A stretch of DNA of 64,000 nt, taken from Flavonifractor hominis. GTDB taxonomy: Bacteria > Bacillota > Clostridia > Oscillospirales > Oscillospiraceae. Numbering within the stretch: the stretch's first letter is position 1; every line of letters begins with the position of its first letter. Location of the stretch: positions 62,001-126,000 of the forward strand of contig NZ_JBBMFT010000004.1 in NCBI RefSeq assembly GCF_040095835.1, given 5' to 3'. Shown here piece by piece: positions 34,531 to 44,149 of this stretch. A program made the translations under genes and the position numbers. The notes beneath the pieces are model-generated. The model was not told where the DNA came from. It ran no database searches and worked only from the letters and a program-made list of their open reading frames with translations.

Positions 34531-34916
34531 AGCGAACCAATCTCTTTCTGCTGGAGCTGGTGCTGGATTTGGTGCTGTTTACCCTGTGTGCAGTGGTGTG
34601 TGTGGCCCTGCTGCTCACCGCCAAGGGCATGAGCCAGGAGAGCCGCCAACTCACCGAGGCCGTCTACATCGCTCAGGATGCCGCTGAGCGCTGGCGTTCC
34701 GGCGCCCCCCTCTATGACTGCTACTTTTCCAATGGTCAGCCGGACACCGGGGATCCGTCGGACCCCAGCCGTTCTACCCTGGCCGATTATCAGGTGGAGA
34801 TCACCTCCACGGAGGACGGCGCCCAGGTGTCCGTCTATTCTCTGTCCCACGGGCTGGAAGCGCGTGAAGAGCCCATCTATACCCTTTCGATCGGAGAGGA
34901 GGTGGCCGCACCGTGA
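34527..34916 (+). CDS. 129-residue single-pass pseudopilin-like protein
   Basis: An N-terminal membrane helix (LELVLDLVLFTLCAVVCVALLL) precedes an extracellular domain with YIAQDAAERWRSG, which resembles the GspI/PilV-type AxxxAxxxxE helix continuation. The Glu after MKRTNLFLLE could mimic Glu+5 of a pilin, although no leader Gly is seen. It overlaps both neighbours by 4 bases, so the stoichiometry of four small proteins is probably fixed by coupled translation. Confidence 0.62.
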   Translation: MKRTNLFLLELVLDLVLFTLCAVVCVALLLTAKGMSQESRQLTEAVYIAQDAAERWRSGAPLYDCYFSNGQPDTGDPSDPSRSTLADYQVEITSTEDGAQVSVYSLSHGLEAREEPIYTLSIGEEVAAP

Positions 34917-35302
34917 ATCAGTCTGAATCCCGCCCCGCTCCCATTGGTATCGGGGTCATTTCCATTCTGACGGTGCTGCTGGTGCTGGCTCTGTCCCTGT
35001 TTGCTGCGCTGACTCTGGCCTCCGCCCGGGCTGATCTGGCGTTGTCTCAACGCAATGCCGACACGGTACAGGCCTACTATTCTGCCGATGCAGAGGCCGC
35101 CCGGCTCTATGCCGCCTTTGCCGACGGCGATGAGGCGGAGCTGGAAACCACCCTTCCCATTACGGAGCAGCAGTACCTGGCCGTGCACTTTGTCCGTCAG
35201 GACGACGGTTCCGTCCGTGTCCTGCAGTGGCAAACCGTCAGCGTAGAGCCTGAGATCGATGAACATCTGCCGGTCTGGGACGGCTCCATTCCTCAATCCT
35301 AG
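34913..35302 (+). CDS. 129-residue single-pass pilus-cluster protein
   Basis: The GTG start overlaps the previous stop (GTGA). A short cytoplasmic N-terminus precedes one membrane helix (ISILTVLLVLALSLFAALTLASARAD) and an extracellular region with YYSADAEAARLYAAFADG. That last motif resembles the N-terminal part of GspK/PilX-type minor pilins (YYAxEAG), which cap the pseudopilus. No named family is certain. Confidence 0.62.
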   Translation: MNQSESRPAPIGIGVISILTVLLVLALSLFAALTLASARADLALSQRNADTVQAYYSADAEAARLYAAFADGDEAELETTLPITEQQYLAVHFVRQDDGSVRVLQWQTVSVEPEIDEHLPVWDGSIPQS

Positions 35303-35318
35303 AAAGAAGGCGTGCGTC

Positions 35319-36383
35319 ATGGTTTTGACCGATATTCTTACACGAGCGGTGGAACAGTCCGCCTCTGATATTTTGCTTATTGCCGGACTGCCGGTGGCTT
35401 ATAAAGTCCATGGCCTTATTCAGCGGGAGGGGGAACGGCTGCTCCCGGCAGACACTGCCGCGCTGACAGAGGAACTCTACCACCTGGCCGGAGAGCGCAG
35501 TTCCGCGAAGCTGCATGAAACGGGAGATGATGATTTCTCCTTTGCTATGCCCGGCCTGTCCCGCTTTCGGGTCAATGCTCTCAAGCAGCGCGGTTCTCTG
35601 GGACTTGTAATCCGCGTGGTATCCTTTACGCTCCCCGACCGGACTGCCATGGGCATTCCCGACAATGTGATGCAGTTTGCCCGCTTTACCCGCGGCATGG
35701 TCCTTTTCACCGGTCCGGCAGGCAGCGGCAAAACCACCAGTCTGGCGTGTATCGTGGACGCGGTGAATTCCACCCGCAACGCCCATATCATTACCATTGA
35801 GGACCCCATTGAGTACCTGCACCACCACAAGCAGAGCGTGGTTACCCAGCGGGAGCTGTCTACGGACACCCTTTCCTATGACGCCGCCCTCCGGGCCTCT
35901 CTGCGTGAAGCTCCCGATATCATTCTGCTGGGAGAAATGCGGGATGCGGAGACCATCCGGGCGGCCGTTACCGCCGCTGAGACCGGCCACCTGGTCATCT
36001 CCACCCTGCACACCATCGGTGCAGCCAGCACCATTGACCGCATCGTGGACTCCTTCCCGTCCGAACAGCAGGGACAGATCCGCACCCAGCTGGCCATGGT
36101 CCTGGAGGGCGTGGTCTCCCAGCAGCTGCTGCCCACCCTCCAGGGTGGACTGGCCCCCGCCTTTGAGGTCATGACGGTCAACAGCGCGGTGCGCAACATG
36201 ATCCGGGAGTCCAAGGCCCATCAGCTGGACAATGTGATCGCCCAGTCCGCCGCTGAAGGGATGATTACCATGGACCAGAGCATTCTTCGTCTGGTGCAGG
36301 CCGGTCGGGTAGCTCCCGAGGAAGCCATGCACTACTGCATCAATACCGACTGGATGCGCCGGCGTCTAGACGCCATTCAATAA
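35319..36383 (+). CDS. PilT-like type IV pilus ATPase
   Basis: A 354-residue secretion ATPase of the PilT/VirB11 class. An N-terminal PAS-like domain (SASDILLIAGLPVAYKVHG) is followed by Walker A GPAGSGKT at 132-139, an Asp box (ITIEDPIEYLH), Walker B (APDIILLGEMRDAETI) and a His box (GHLVISTLHT). Near the C-terminus it has AVRNMIRE, the counterpart of the PilT-specific AIRNLIRE. That assigns it to the retraction-type subfamily although no PilB is encoded beside it. The ATG at 35319 follows AAGAAGG. Confidence 0.92.
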   Translation: MVLTDILTRAVEQSASDILLIAGLPVAYKVHGLIQREGERLLPADTAALTEELYHLAGERSSAKLHETGDDDFSFAMPGLSRFRVNALKQRGSLGLVIRVVSFTLPDRTAMGIPDNVMQFARFTRGMVLFTGPAGSGKTTSLACIVDAVNSTRNAHIITIEDPIEYLHHHKQSVVTQRELSTDTLSYDAALRASLREAPDIILLGEMRDAETIRAAVTAAETGHLVISTLHTIGAASTIDRIVDSFPSEQQGQIRTQLAMVLEGVVSQQLLPTLQGGLAPAFEVMTVNSAVRNMIRESKAHQLDNVIAQSAAEGMITMDQSILRLVQAGRVAPEEAMHYCINTDWMRRRLDAIQ

Positions 36384-36400
36384 CAGGAGGGATCGCCGCA

Positions 36401-36844
36401 ATGAGCAATGCATTCAACCACTATTCCGCCGCGCTGCGGGTCTGTGTGGACCAGGTGGAGGACGGGCGTATTTCCGGCCGGGTCTTTAGTCAGCGGCTGA
36501 CCACCCCCATCACCTTTGCCGACTTCGGCGGCATGCTGCTTCAGGTGGAGGCGGTACTGGATGCGCAGAATTTCCCTCAGGCCTTTCAGCGTACCCGCTC
36601 CTTTGCCCCCCGTCAGACCGCTGCTGTACCTGCCGCCGACTGTTTAGAGGACGGTATGTCCCCCGAGGTCGTACAGGCTGCCAAGGGCACAGTGGGTACG
36701 TTCCAGCTCTATGTCATTACCCGGCGCAACACCACCTGGCAGGGCTTTGTGGACTGGCTGGACGGCTCTCCCAAGCAGGAGTACAACAGTGTGCTGGAAC
36801 TGCTCAAGCTGGCAGACGAGCATGTATTTCACCTTGCACAGTAA
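36401..36844 (+). CDS. 147-residue protein with C-terminal TWQG domain
   Basis: A soluble protein that ends the pilus-like run, 17 bases after the PilT-like gene. Residues 1-70 (YSAALRVCVDQVEDGRISGRVFSQRL, FADFGGMLLQVEAVLDAQNFPQAFQRTRSF) form a domain I do not recognise. Residues 100-140 (TFQLYVITRRNTTWQG ... SVLELLKLADE) are homologous to the 59-aa gene at the other end of the locus. AGGAGG precedes the ATG. With no signal peptide or membrane segment, it should act in the cytoplasm, perhaps on the ATPase or as a regulator. Confidence 0.75.
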   Translation: MSNAFNHYSAALRVCVDQVEDGRISGRVFSQRLTTPITFADFGGMLLQVEAVLDAQNFPQAFQRTRSFAPRQTAAVPAADCLEDGMSPEVVQAAKGTVGTFQLYVITRRNTTWQGFVDWLDGSPKQEYNSVLELLKLADEHVFHLAQ

Positions 36845-36846
36845 CA

Positions 36847-36878
36847 AAAAGAGGCGGCCCTGTAGGGCCGCCTCTTTT
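36847..36878. terminator. bidirectional terminator of the pilus-like operon
   Basis: AAAAGAGGCGGCCC / GGGCCGCCTCTTTT, 14-base perfect arms with a TGTA loop. It serves both the + operon and the convergent CBS gene. Confidence 0.92.
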
Positions 36879-36884
36879 ACTGCT

Positions 36885-37316
36885 TTAGTCCCGTCTGCGT
36901 ACCGGGTCGGAGATCTCACTCAGTGCCAGTCCCGCCTCCATGTCCCAGCGCCGGCTTTTGGCCAGGTCTCCCAGAGAGACCATACCCACCACCCGGCCAG
37001 CCTCCACTACCGGCAGCCGGCGCACCTGCCGGACGGCCATGAGCCGGGCGGCCTCCCGCACATCGTCCTCCGGAGCCACTGAGGCGCATCCCCGGGTCAT
37101 GATCTGCCGCACCGGAGTACACTCCGGCGCCTCCTCCGCCGCCACGCAGCGCAGCACGATGTCCCGGTCGGTAACAATCCCCCGCAGAATGCCGTCCCCG
37201 CCGCACACCGGCAGCGCTCCCACGTTGTGCCGGGACAACAGCCGGGCCGCCAGGGCCGCCGACTCCTCCGGCGCAATGGAGACCACACTGGGGTTCATCA
37301 GCTCACACACCTGCAT
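36885..37316 (-). CDS. CBS-domain pair protein
   Basis: A 143-residue protein made almost only of two CBS motifs (Bateman module): VCELMNPSVVSIAPEES ... GIVTDRDIV, and VRQIMTRGCASVAPEDD ... RLPVVEAGRVVGMVSLGDL. Such modules bind adenine nucleotides and regulate partners. Similar stand-alone proteins are widespread and functionally undefined. The ATG at 37316 comes directly after the T-run of the terminator of the upstream gene. Its only Shine-Dalgarno (AAAGGCGG) lies in the 3' arm of that terminator stem, so translation depends on how that RNA folds or on an internal promoter. Confidence 0.85.
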   Translation of the reverse strand: MQVCELMNPSVVSIAPEESAALAARLLSRHNVGALPVCGGDGILRGIVTDRDIVLRCVAAEEAPECTPVRQIMTRGCASVAPEDDVREAARLMAVRQVRRLPVVEAGRVVGMVSLGDLAKSRRWDMEAGLALSEISDPVRRRD

Positions 37317-37374
37317 AAAAAACCGCCTTTCTCCCAAACTTTGCTTTAGTTTGGACGAAAAAGGCGGTTTTATT
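37317..37374 (-). terminator. terminator hairpin overlapping the QueG-like stop and the CBS gene ribosome site
   Basis: Minus-strand arms AAAACCGCCTTT (37371-37360) and AAAGGCGGTTTT (37330-37319), with an inner stem CCAAACT/AGTTTGG (37354-37348 with 37340-37334), then T-residues up to the CBS ATG. It begins at the QueG-like stop codon. Confidence 0.8.
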
Positions 37375-38206
37375 CTTCCTTCAGCGCCAGGTTGCGGCGC
37401 AGCGGTGCCGGCCCTCGCCAGGCAAAGGCCCGGTCGGCGTATTTCTCACGAAAAGTCCGGTTGGTGAGTCCCTCCAGGTCGGCCCCCTCCAGCCGGTCCA
37501 CCAGGCCGGTGAAAAACTCAGGCAGGGGAGAGGGGGCAGGGGCGGCGTTATAGGGGCAGACCCGCTGGCAGGTGTCGCATCCCCAGATAAGCGGGTGGCT
37601 CCGCAGCTGGTCGGTCTGCGCACAGGTCAGCTCCCCCTTTTTCTGGGTCAGCTCGGACAGGCAGCGCTCCACTGCTACTCCGTCCCGCCCCAGCGCCCCG
37701 GTAGGGCAGGCCCGGCGGCAGGCCCCGCAGCCTATGCAGGGCGGGGCGGGCTGGGCCGTCGGCAGTTCCAGCGCCGCGCCGGTGAGGATGGTCCCCAGAA
37801 AGACATAGCTGCCGTAAGGCGGCAGGATCAGCAGTCCATTCTCCCCCCGCAGCCCTATACCGGACAGCCAGGCCGCCTGCCGCTCCGGCAGGGGAGAGTT
37901 ATCCGCCGCAGGGAAAAACGACTCCTCAGGGTATTCTTTCCGCAGCAGATCACAAATCGTATCCAACCGCCGGGTGACTACACGGTGATAATCCTCCCCC
38001 CGGGCGTAGAGAGACAGGTTCCCCGGCCGGTCTCCGGCGTAATAGGGAAAGGCCGCCGTCAGCACCATACGGGGACGGCGGCACAAGTTTTCCACATCAG
38101 AGCGGGCGGCGGTGGATAACCAGGGCAGCAAGCGCTCATAGACCACGCCGCCCCAGGCTGCCGCGCCGGCCGCAGTAAAGGCCCGGTCCAGCTCAGCGTG
38201 CGTCAT
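37370..38206 (-). CDS. short epoxyqueuosine-reductase-like (QueG family) iron-sulfur protein
   Basis: A 278-residue protein with the QueG core: NLSLYARGEDYHRVV and DNSPLPERQAAWLSGIGLRGENGLL (shown as the family's cobalamin/substrate region, with the conserved Asp). Two ferredoxin-like 4Fe-4S motifs follow, CIGCGACRRACPTG and CDTCQRVCPYN. It lacks the C-terminal HEAT-like extension of full QueG (about 380 residues), so reduction of epoxyqueuosine in tRNA is likely but not certain. The ATG at 38206 overlaps the end of the MurE-like gene by 14 bases. It is the penultimate gene of the rel cluster. Confidence 0.82.
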   Translation of the reverse strand: MTHAELDRAFTAAGAAAWGGVVYERLLPWLSTAARSDVENLCRRPRMVLTAAFPYYAGDRPGNLSLYARGEDYHRVVTRRLDTICDLLRKEYPEESFFPAADNSPLPERQAAWLSGIGLRGENGLLILPPYGSYVFLGTILTGAALELPTAQPAPPCIGCGACRRACPTGALGRDGVAVERCLSELTQKKGELTCAQTDQLRSHPLIWGCDTCQRVCPYNAAPAPSPLPEFFTGLVDRLEGADLEGLTNRTFREKYADRAFAWRGPAPLRRNLALKEE

Positions 38207-39713
38207 ATCGCTCCAGGGTCCGGCGGGCCAGCTGCCCGTCGGGAAGGCAGGGCTCGGGTCCGTTCTTCCGCTTCTGTGCCACTTCACACCCCTTGCCGGC
38301 CAGCAGCACCACCGCCGGTCTCCGGGCCTGAAGAATGGCCTGCTCTACCGCTCGCTCCCGGTCGGGTATTACCTCGTAGGATTTGCCGTGGGCGGAGATA
38401 AACCGGCCGATGTCGGCGCAGATATCCTCCACCTCTTCGGGTCCGGGGTCGTCCTCCGTGAGGAGGATCCGGTCAGCCAGGGCTCCGGCAGCGTTGCCCA
38501 TGCCCTCCCGGCGATCGATGCCTTTACCTCCGGTACAGCCGAAGAGCACGGTCAGCTCCCGGCCGGGGTATTCCTCCCGCACCGAGCGCAGGGCATTCTC
38601 CAGGCTCATACCGTTGTGGGAGTAGTCTACAATCACTGAGATCTGCCCGTCGGCGCTGGCATAGTGCTCCATGCGGCCGGGAACAAAGGCCTCCACCAGC
38701 CCCTGGGCCACATAGTCGGCCGGGATATCATACACCTCGGCCACCGCCGCGGCGGCCAGAGCGTTTTCCACATTGAACAGCCCCGGTGTGGAAATTGCCA
38801 GCTCCCGCTCGTACCGGGGGGTGCGCACCCAAAAGACCAGCCGGTCCCCCTGCTTGCGGATGTCCCGGGCATAAACGTCAGCCGACGGATCTTTCCGTGA
38901 GAAGGTAAGCACCTTCCCGCAGGCCTGGGCTGCGGCGGCCACCTCCCCGGCGTGGTCGCAGTCCATGGAAATGCAGGCCGCCTGCGCCTGGCGGAAAATA
39001 AGCAGTTTGGAGCGCAGATAGTCCTCCAGATCGGGGTGCTCCACGGGAGAAATGTGGTCCTCCCCAATGTTGAGGAACACCGCGCAGGCCAGATCCACCC
39101 CAATGACCCGGCCGTACTTGAGGGCCTGGCTGGACACCTCCATGGTGAGATAATCCGCCCCCACCCCGGCGGCGTTGGAGAGATGGCGCTGCAGATCCAG
39201 CGGCTCGGGGGTGGTGAGCTTGGCCGGGCGGCGCTCCACCCCGTCATCGGTGACGATGGTGGACAGCAGAGCGCTTTCCCGGTGGTTTTGAGCCGTCAGC
39301 CAGGCATCCAGAATGGACTTGATATAGTAGGCCGTGGTGGTTTTGCCTTTGGTACCGGTGATGCCGGTGATCTTCAGTGCTCCGGATGGATGCCCGTAGG
39401 CCAGATCGGCCAGCAGGCCCATGGCCCGCCGGATATCGGTGACCGGGATGCAGGGCAGGGGCACATTGGGATAGGGCGTCTGGCTCACATAGGCAAAGGC
39501 TCCCTGCTCCATGGCGGAGCGGAGGTACTCTTCCTTAAATTTAGCGCCCTTGCATACAAACAGGGTCTCGGGGATGACCCGGTTGGAGTCGCAGGACACC
39601 AGAGCCACCCGTCGGGTCAGGTCGGCGGCCAGAGGTCTCTGGTCGGCAAGCAGCCCCGCACGGATGAGCAGCTGATAATAATCTCCCAGGGAATGTTGGG
39701 GCCGATTCATCAT
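38193..39713 (-). CDS. divergent MurE-like amino acid ligase
   Basis: A 506-residue ATP-dependent Mur ligase. It has an N-terminal UDP-binding domain (SCDSNRVIPETLFVCKGAKF), a central ATPase with GITGTKGKTTT (117-127), the TTPEPLDLQRHL substrate loop, and NIGEDHISPVEH. The C-terminal domain differs from housekeeping MurE. The DYAHTPDSLE position reads DYSHNGMSLE, and the DNPR box that recognises meso-diaminopimelate reads DDPG. So it should add an amino acid other than DAP to a UDP-MurNAc-peptide, or act on a related precursor. It is clustered with an Asp/Glu racemase and an ATP-grasp ligase. Confidence 0.82.
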   Translation of the reverse strand: MMNRPQHSLGDYYQLLIRAGLLADQRPLAADLTRRVALVSCDSNRVIPETLFVCKGAKFKEEYLRSAMEQGAFAYVSQTPYPNVPLPCIPVTDIRRAMGLLADLAYGHPSGALKITGITGTKGKTTTAYYIKSILDAWLTAQNHRESALLSTIVTDDGVERRPAKLTTPEPLDLQRHLSNAAGVGADYLTMEVSSQALKYGRVIGVDLACAVFLNIGEDHISPVEHPDLEDYLRSKLLIFRQAQAACISMDCDHAGEVAAAAQACGKVLTFSRKDPSADVYARDIRKQGDRLVFWVRTPRYERELAISTPGLFNVENALAAAAVAEVYDIPADYVAQGLVEAFVPGRMEHYASADGQISVIVDYSHNGMSLENALRSVREEYPGRELTVLFGCTGGKGIDRREGMGNAAGALADRILLTEDDPGPEEVEDICADIGRFISAHGKSYEVIPDRERAVEQAILQARRPAVVLLAGKGCEVAQKRKNGPEPCLPDGQLARRTLERYDAR

Positions 39714-39747
39714 AATGGCACACCATCCGTTTTTTCAAAATGTCGTC

Positions 39748-40449
39748 TCACACCATGCGCAGCCGGTAACCGCAGGCAGTAATGCACCGCTCGGCCAATA
39801 CGTCCATGGCGTCCAGATAATAATCGGGCAGGCCGTGATAGGTCCGGTACACCGACAGCTCCGTGCAGGCCAGGATGGCCGCATCGCAGCCTGACTGGCG
39901 CAGCCAGTGGTCGATGAGGGCAAATTTCTCACGGGAGCCCTTTTCGCCACGCTTGATCTCGTCATAAATGATACTCATCACTACCCGCTGTACCTCAGGG
40001 GGCGGGGTCAGACCGATCAGTTCCCGGGCGGCGCACTCGGTCTGGTATACCCCGGTCTGTACTGTGCCGTCGGTGGCCAGGATGCCCACCTTCCGCCGGC
40101 CCTGGGCGGCCAGAACAGCCACCGTTTCCCGGGGCATATGGATGAGAGGCACCGTCAGCTCGGCCTGAAGCCGGTCGGCAAAATAGTGCGAGGTATTGCA
40201 GGGGATAGCCAGTACGGTGCAGCCCCCGCCCTCCAGCAGCCTGGCATCGGCCAACAGCCGCCGGTAGCACCCCTCCGCGTCCCCGCCCAAAATGGCGGTG
40301 GTGCGGTCGGGCATGCTGGTGTCGCTCCAGATCAGCGTGGGCAGGTGTTCCTGGTCGCAGGAGGCCTCTGTCTTGTCCAGAATACGCTGATAAAAGACCT
40401 GGGTGGCCTGGGGTCCCATACCGCCCAGAATACCAAGGCGCTGTTCCAT
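39748..40449 (-). CDS. aspartate/glutamate racemase family protein
   Basis: A 233-residue cofactor-independent racemase. The N-terminal GILGGMGPQAT and the two catalytic cysteines, in IPCNTSHYF (about residue 83) and ILACTELSVY (about 195), are all present. The early GGMGP-x-AT and SDTSMPDRT segments are those of aspartate racemases rather than MurI glutamate racemases. Its ATG overlaps the ATP-grasp stop by one base (TAATG), so the two are coupled. It probably supplies D-aspartate (or D-glutamate) to the neighbouring ligases. Confidence 0.87.
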   Translation of the reverse strand: MEQRLGILGGMGPQATQVFYQRILDKTEASCDQEHLPTLIWSDTSMPDRTTAILGGDAEGCYRRLLADARLLEGGGCTVLAIPCNTSHYFADRLQAELTVPLIHMPRETVAVLAAQGRRKVGILATDGTVQTGVYQTECAARELIGLTPPPEVQRVVMSIIYDEIKRGEKGSREKFALIDHWLRQSGCDAAILACTELSVYRTYHGLPDYYLDAMDVLAERCITACGYRLRMV

Positions 40450-41657
40450 TATCTCACCTTTTCCATACAGGAGGCATACCAGCCTACGTAGCGCTGCTGC
40501 CCCCGGAGGATGCGCAGCTTGTGGATCAGGCCGTTGTCCTTGGCGTAAAACAGCGGGTTGACCACCGCGCCCGCCTGCTCCAGCGCACGCATCTCCTGGT
40601 GGTATTGGGGATTTACATAATCATAGGCCACTTTCTTGGGGATGACCCGCCAGAGGTGGCGGTTCTGGGTGATGGTGAGAGGGCAGTCCTTGCCCTGGAT
40701 CCGGTCTTCCACCAGATATTTGGCCAGGTTGTAGCCCGCGCCGGTGACATAGTAGTTGCTGCGGCCCTGGCGGCAGTTGATCTCAAAGGCTTTGAACTTA
40801 CCGTCCCGCTGGTCATACTTGATATCGAAGTTGGAAAATCCGGTGAAGTGGATGGCTTCCAGGAACCCCTTCAGCTTTCCGCACAGCTCAGGCTCGGGCT
40901 CGGTGATGATGACGGCGTGGTTGCCGATGGCGTGGCCGGTGTGCTCCTCCAGCAGGACATGGCCCACACACATCAGCCGCACCTTGCCGTCGGCACCGGA
41001 GTAGTTGGTCACCACCCGCATGTAGCTGTCATCTCCGGGGATAAAGTCCTGCAGAATCAGGGAGTCCTCATACCCCGCCTCATAGATCTGGTCGATGACG
41101 GTGTCCACCTCTTCCCGGGTCTGGAGGACATAAGCCTTCTTCTGCGTGGGAAAGGGGTGTTTCCAATAGGTATCCGACTCGGCGGGTTTGACCACGAAGG
41201 GACCGTCGAAGGGGAGGGTAAAGTCGTGGCCCATCCCTTTGTGATACACCACGGTGGCAGGGTGATCAATTCCGTACTGGTCACACAGCTCGTAAAACTT
41301 CTCCTTGTGGATCAGTTTTTCCAACATGGACAGCTCCACATAGGGGGCCACCACGTTGGCGGGATAGTTGGGCAGGTTGGCAGAGATGGCGTTGAGGTAA
41401 TTGTCTCCGCAGCCCAGCACCAGGATCTTCTTGTTGGGATACTCCCGGGCCACCTCGGTGACGTTCTCCAGCACCTTGTCCACCCGGTCGTTATGCTCCC
41501 GCACCCGGTAGTCGATGATCTTGCTGCCGGCACAGACGCTGGCCGGATACATGCCGTAAACAATGCTTTTGATGCCATAGGCCTCATGAAAGGCCCGGGC
41601 CATGCTGTATGCGTTAATGTCAGAGCCCAGCAGTACGGGCACAAACTCAGTTGTCAT
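40449..41657 (-). CDS. ATP-grasp carboxylate-amine ligase (D-aspartate ligase-like)
   Basis: A 402-residue ATP-grasp enzyme starting MTTEFVPVLLGSDINAYSMA. ATP-grasp features: FVVKPAESDTYW, SLILQDFIPGDDSYMRV and FSNFDIKYDQRDGKFKAFEINCRQGRS (metal ligands Asp/Glu/Asn; region spelled in parts here). The N-terminal form recalls the ligase that adds D-Asp to the lysine side chain in Enterococcus faecium, which also sits next to an aspartate racemase. The ATG at 41657 overlaps the preceding small gene by 11 bases. Substrate assignment rests on context. Confidence 0.82.
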   Translation of the reverse strand: MTTEFVPVLLGSDINAYSMARAFHEAYGIKSIVYGMYPASVCAGSKIIDYRVREHNDRVDKVLENVTEVAREYPNKKILVLGCGDNYLNAISANLPNYPANVVAPYVELSMLEKLIHKEKFYELCDQYGIDHPATVVYHKGMGHDFTLPFDGPFVVKPAESDTYWKHPFPTQKKAYVLQTREEVDTVIDQIYEAGYEDSLILQDFIPGDDSYMRVVTNYSGADGKVRLMCVGHVLLEEHTGHAIGNHAVIITEPEPELCGKLKGFLEAIHFTGFSNFDIKYDQRDGKFKAFEINCRQGRSNYYVTGAGYNLAKYLVEDRIQGKDCPLTITQNRHLWRVIPKKVAYDYVNPQYHQEMRALEQAGAVVNPLFYAKDNGLIHKLRILRGQQRYVGWYASCMEKVR

Positions 41658-41859
41658 AATAACGGTACGCCCCCTGAAAGCTGATTTCATACCAATCCCC
41701 GCCCATCGGCCGCACTGCGGCGTGGAAAGCGGCAGCTAGGCGCTCGGCCTGGCTCCGGGTCAGACGCAGTTCCCGGCGCAGCCGCTCGCCGCCGGAAAAA
41801 CACTCGGAGAGCAGACGGCTGAGCCGCTCGTCCTCCCGCTTAATCTCTATTGTAGTCAT
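41647..41859 (-). CDS. 70-residue hypothetical protein in the rel/ATP-grasp operon
   Basis: A small, charged, probably helical protein (MTTIEIKREDERLSRLLSECF ... LTRSQAERLAAAFHAAVRP, ending YEISFQGAYRYYDN). AAGGAG lies 8 bases before its ATG. It begins 35 bases after rel and its 3' end overlaps the ATP-grasp start by 11 bases in another frame, the pattern of a real coupled gene. I recognise no family. It could be a small partner of the ligase. Confidence 0.7.
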   Translation of the reverse strand: MTTIEIKREDERLSRLLSECFSGGERLRRELRLTRSQAERLAAAFHAAVRPMGGDWYEISFQGAYRYYDN

Positions 41860-41894
41860 ATTCCATTCTCCTTAGCCCAAAACAGGCGGCGGGC

Positions 41895-44129
<2,235 letters not shown>

Positions 44130-44149
44130 AGCGGGCACCTCCCGTGAAT

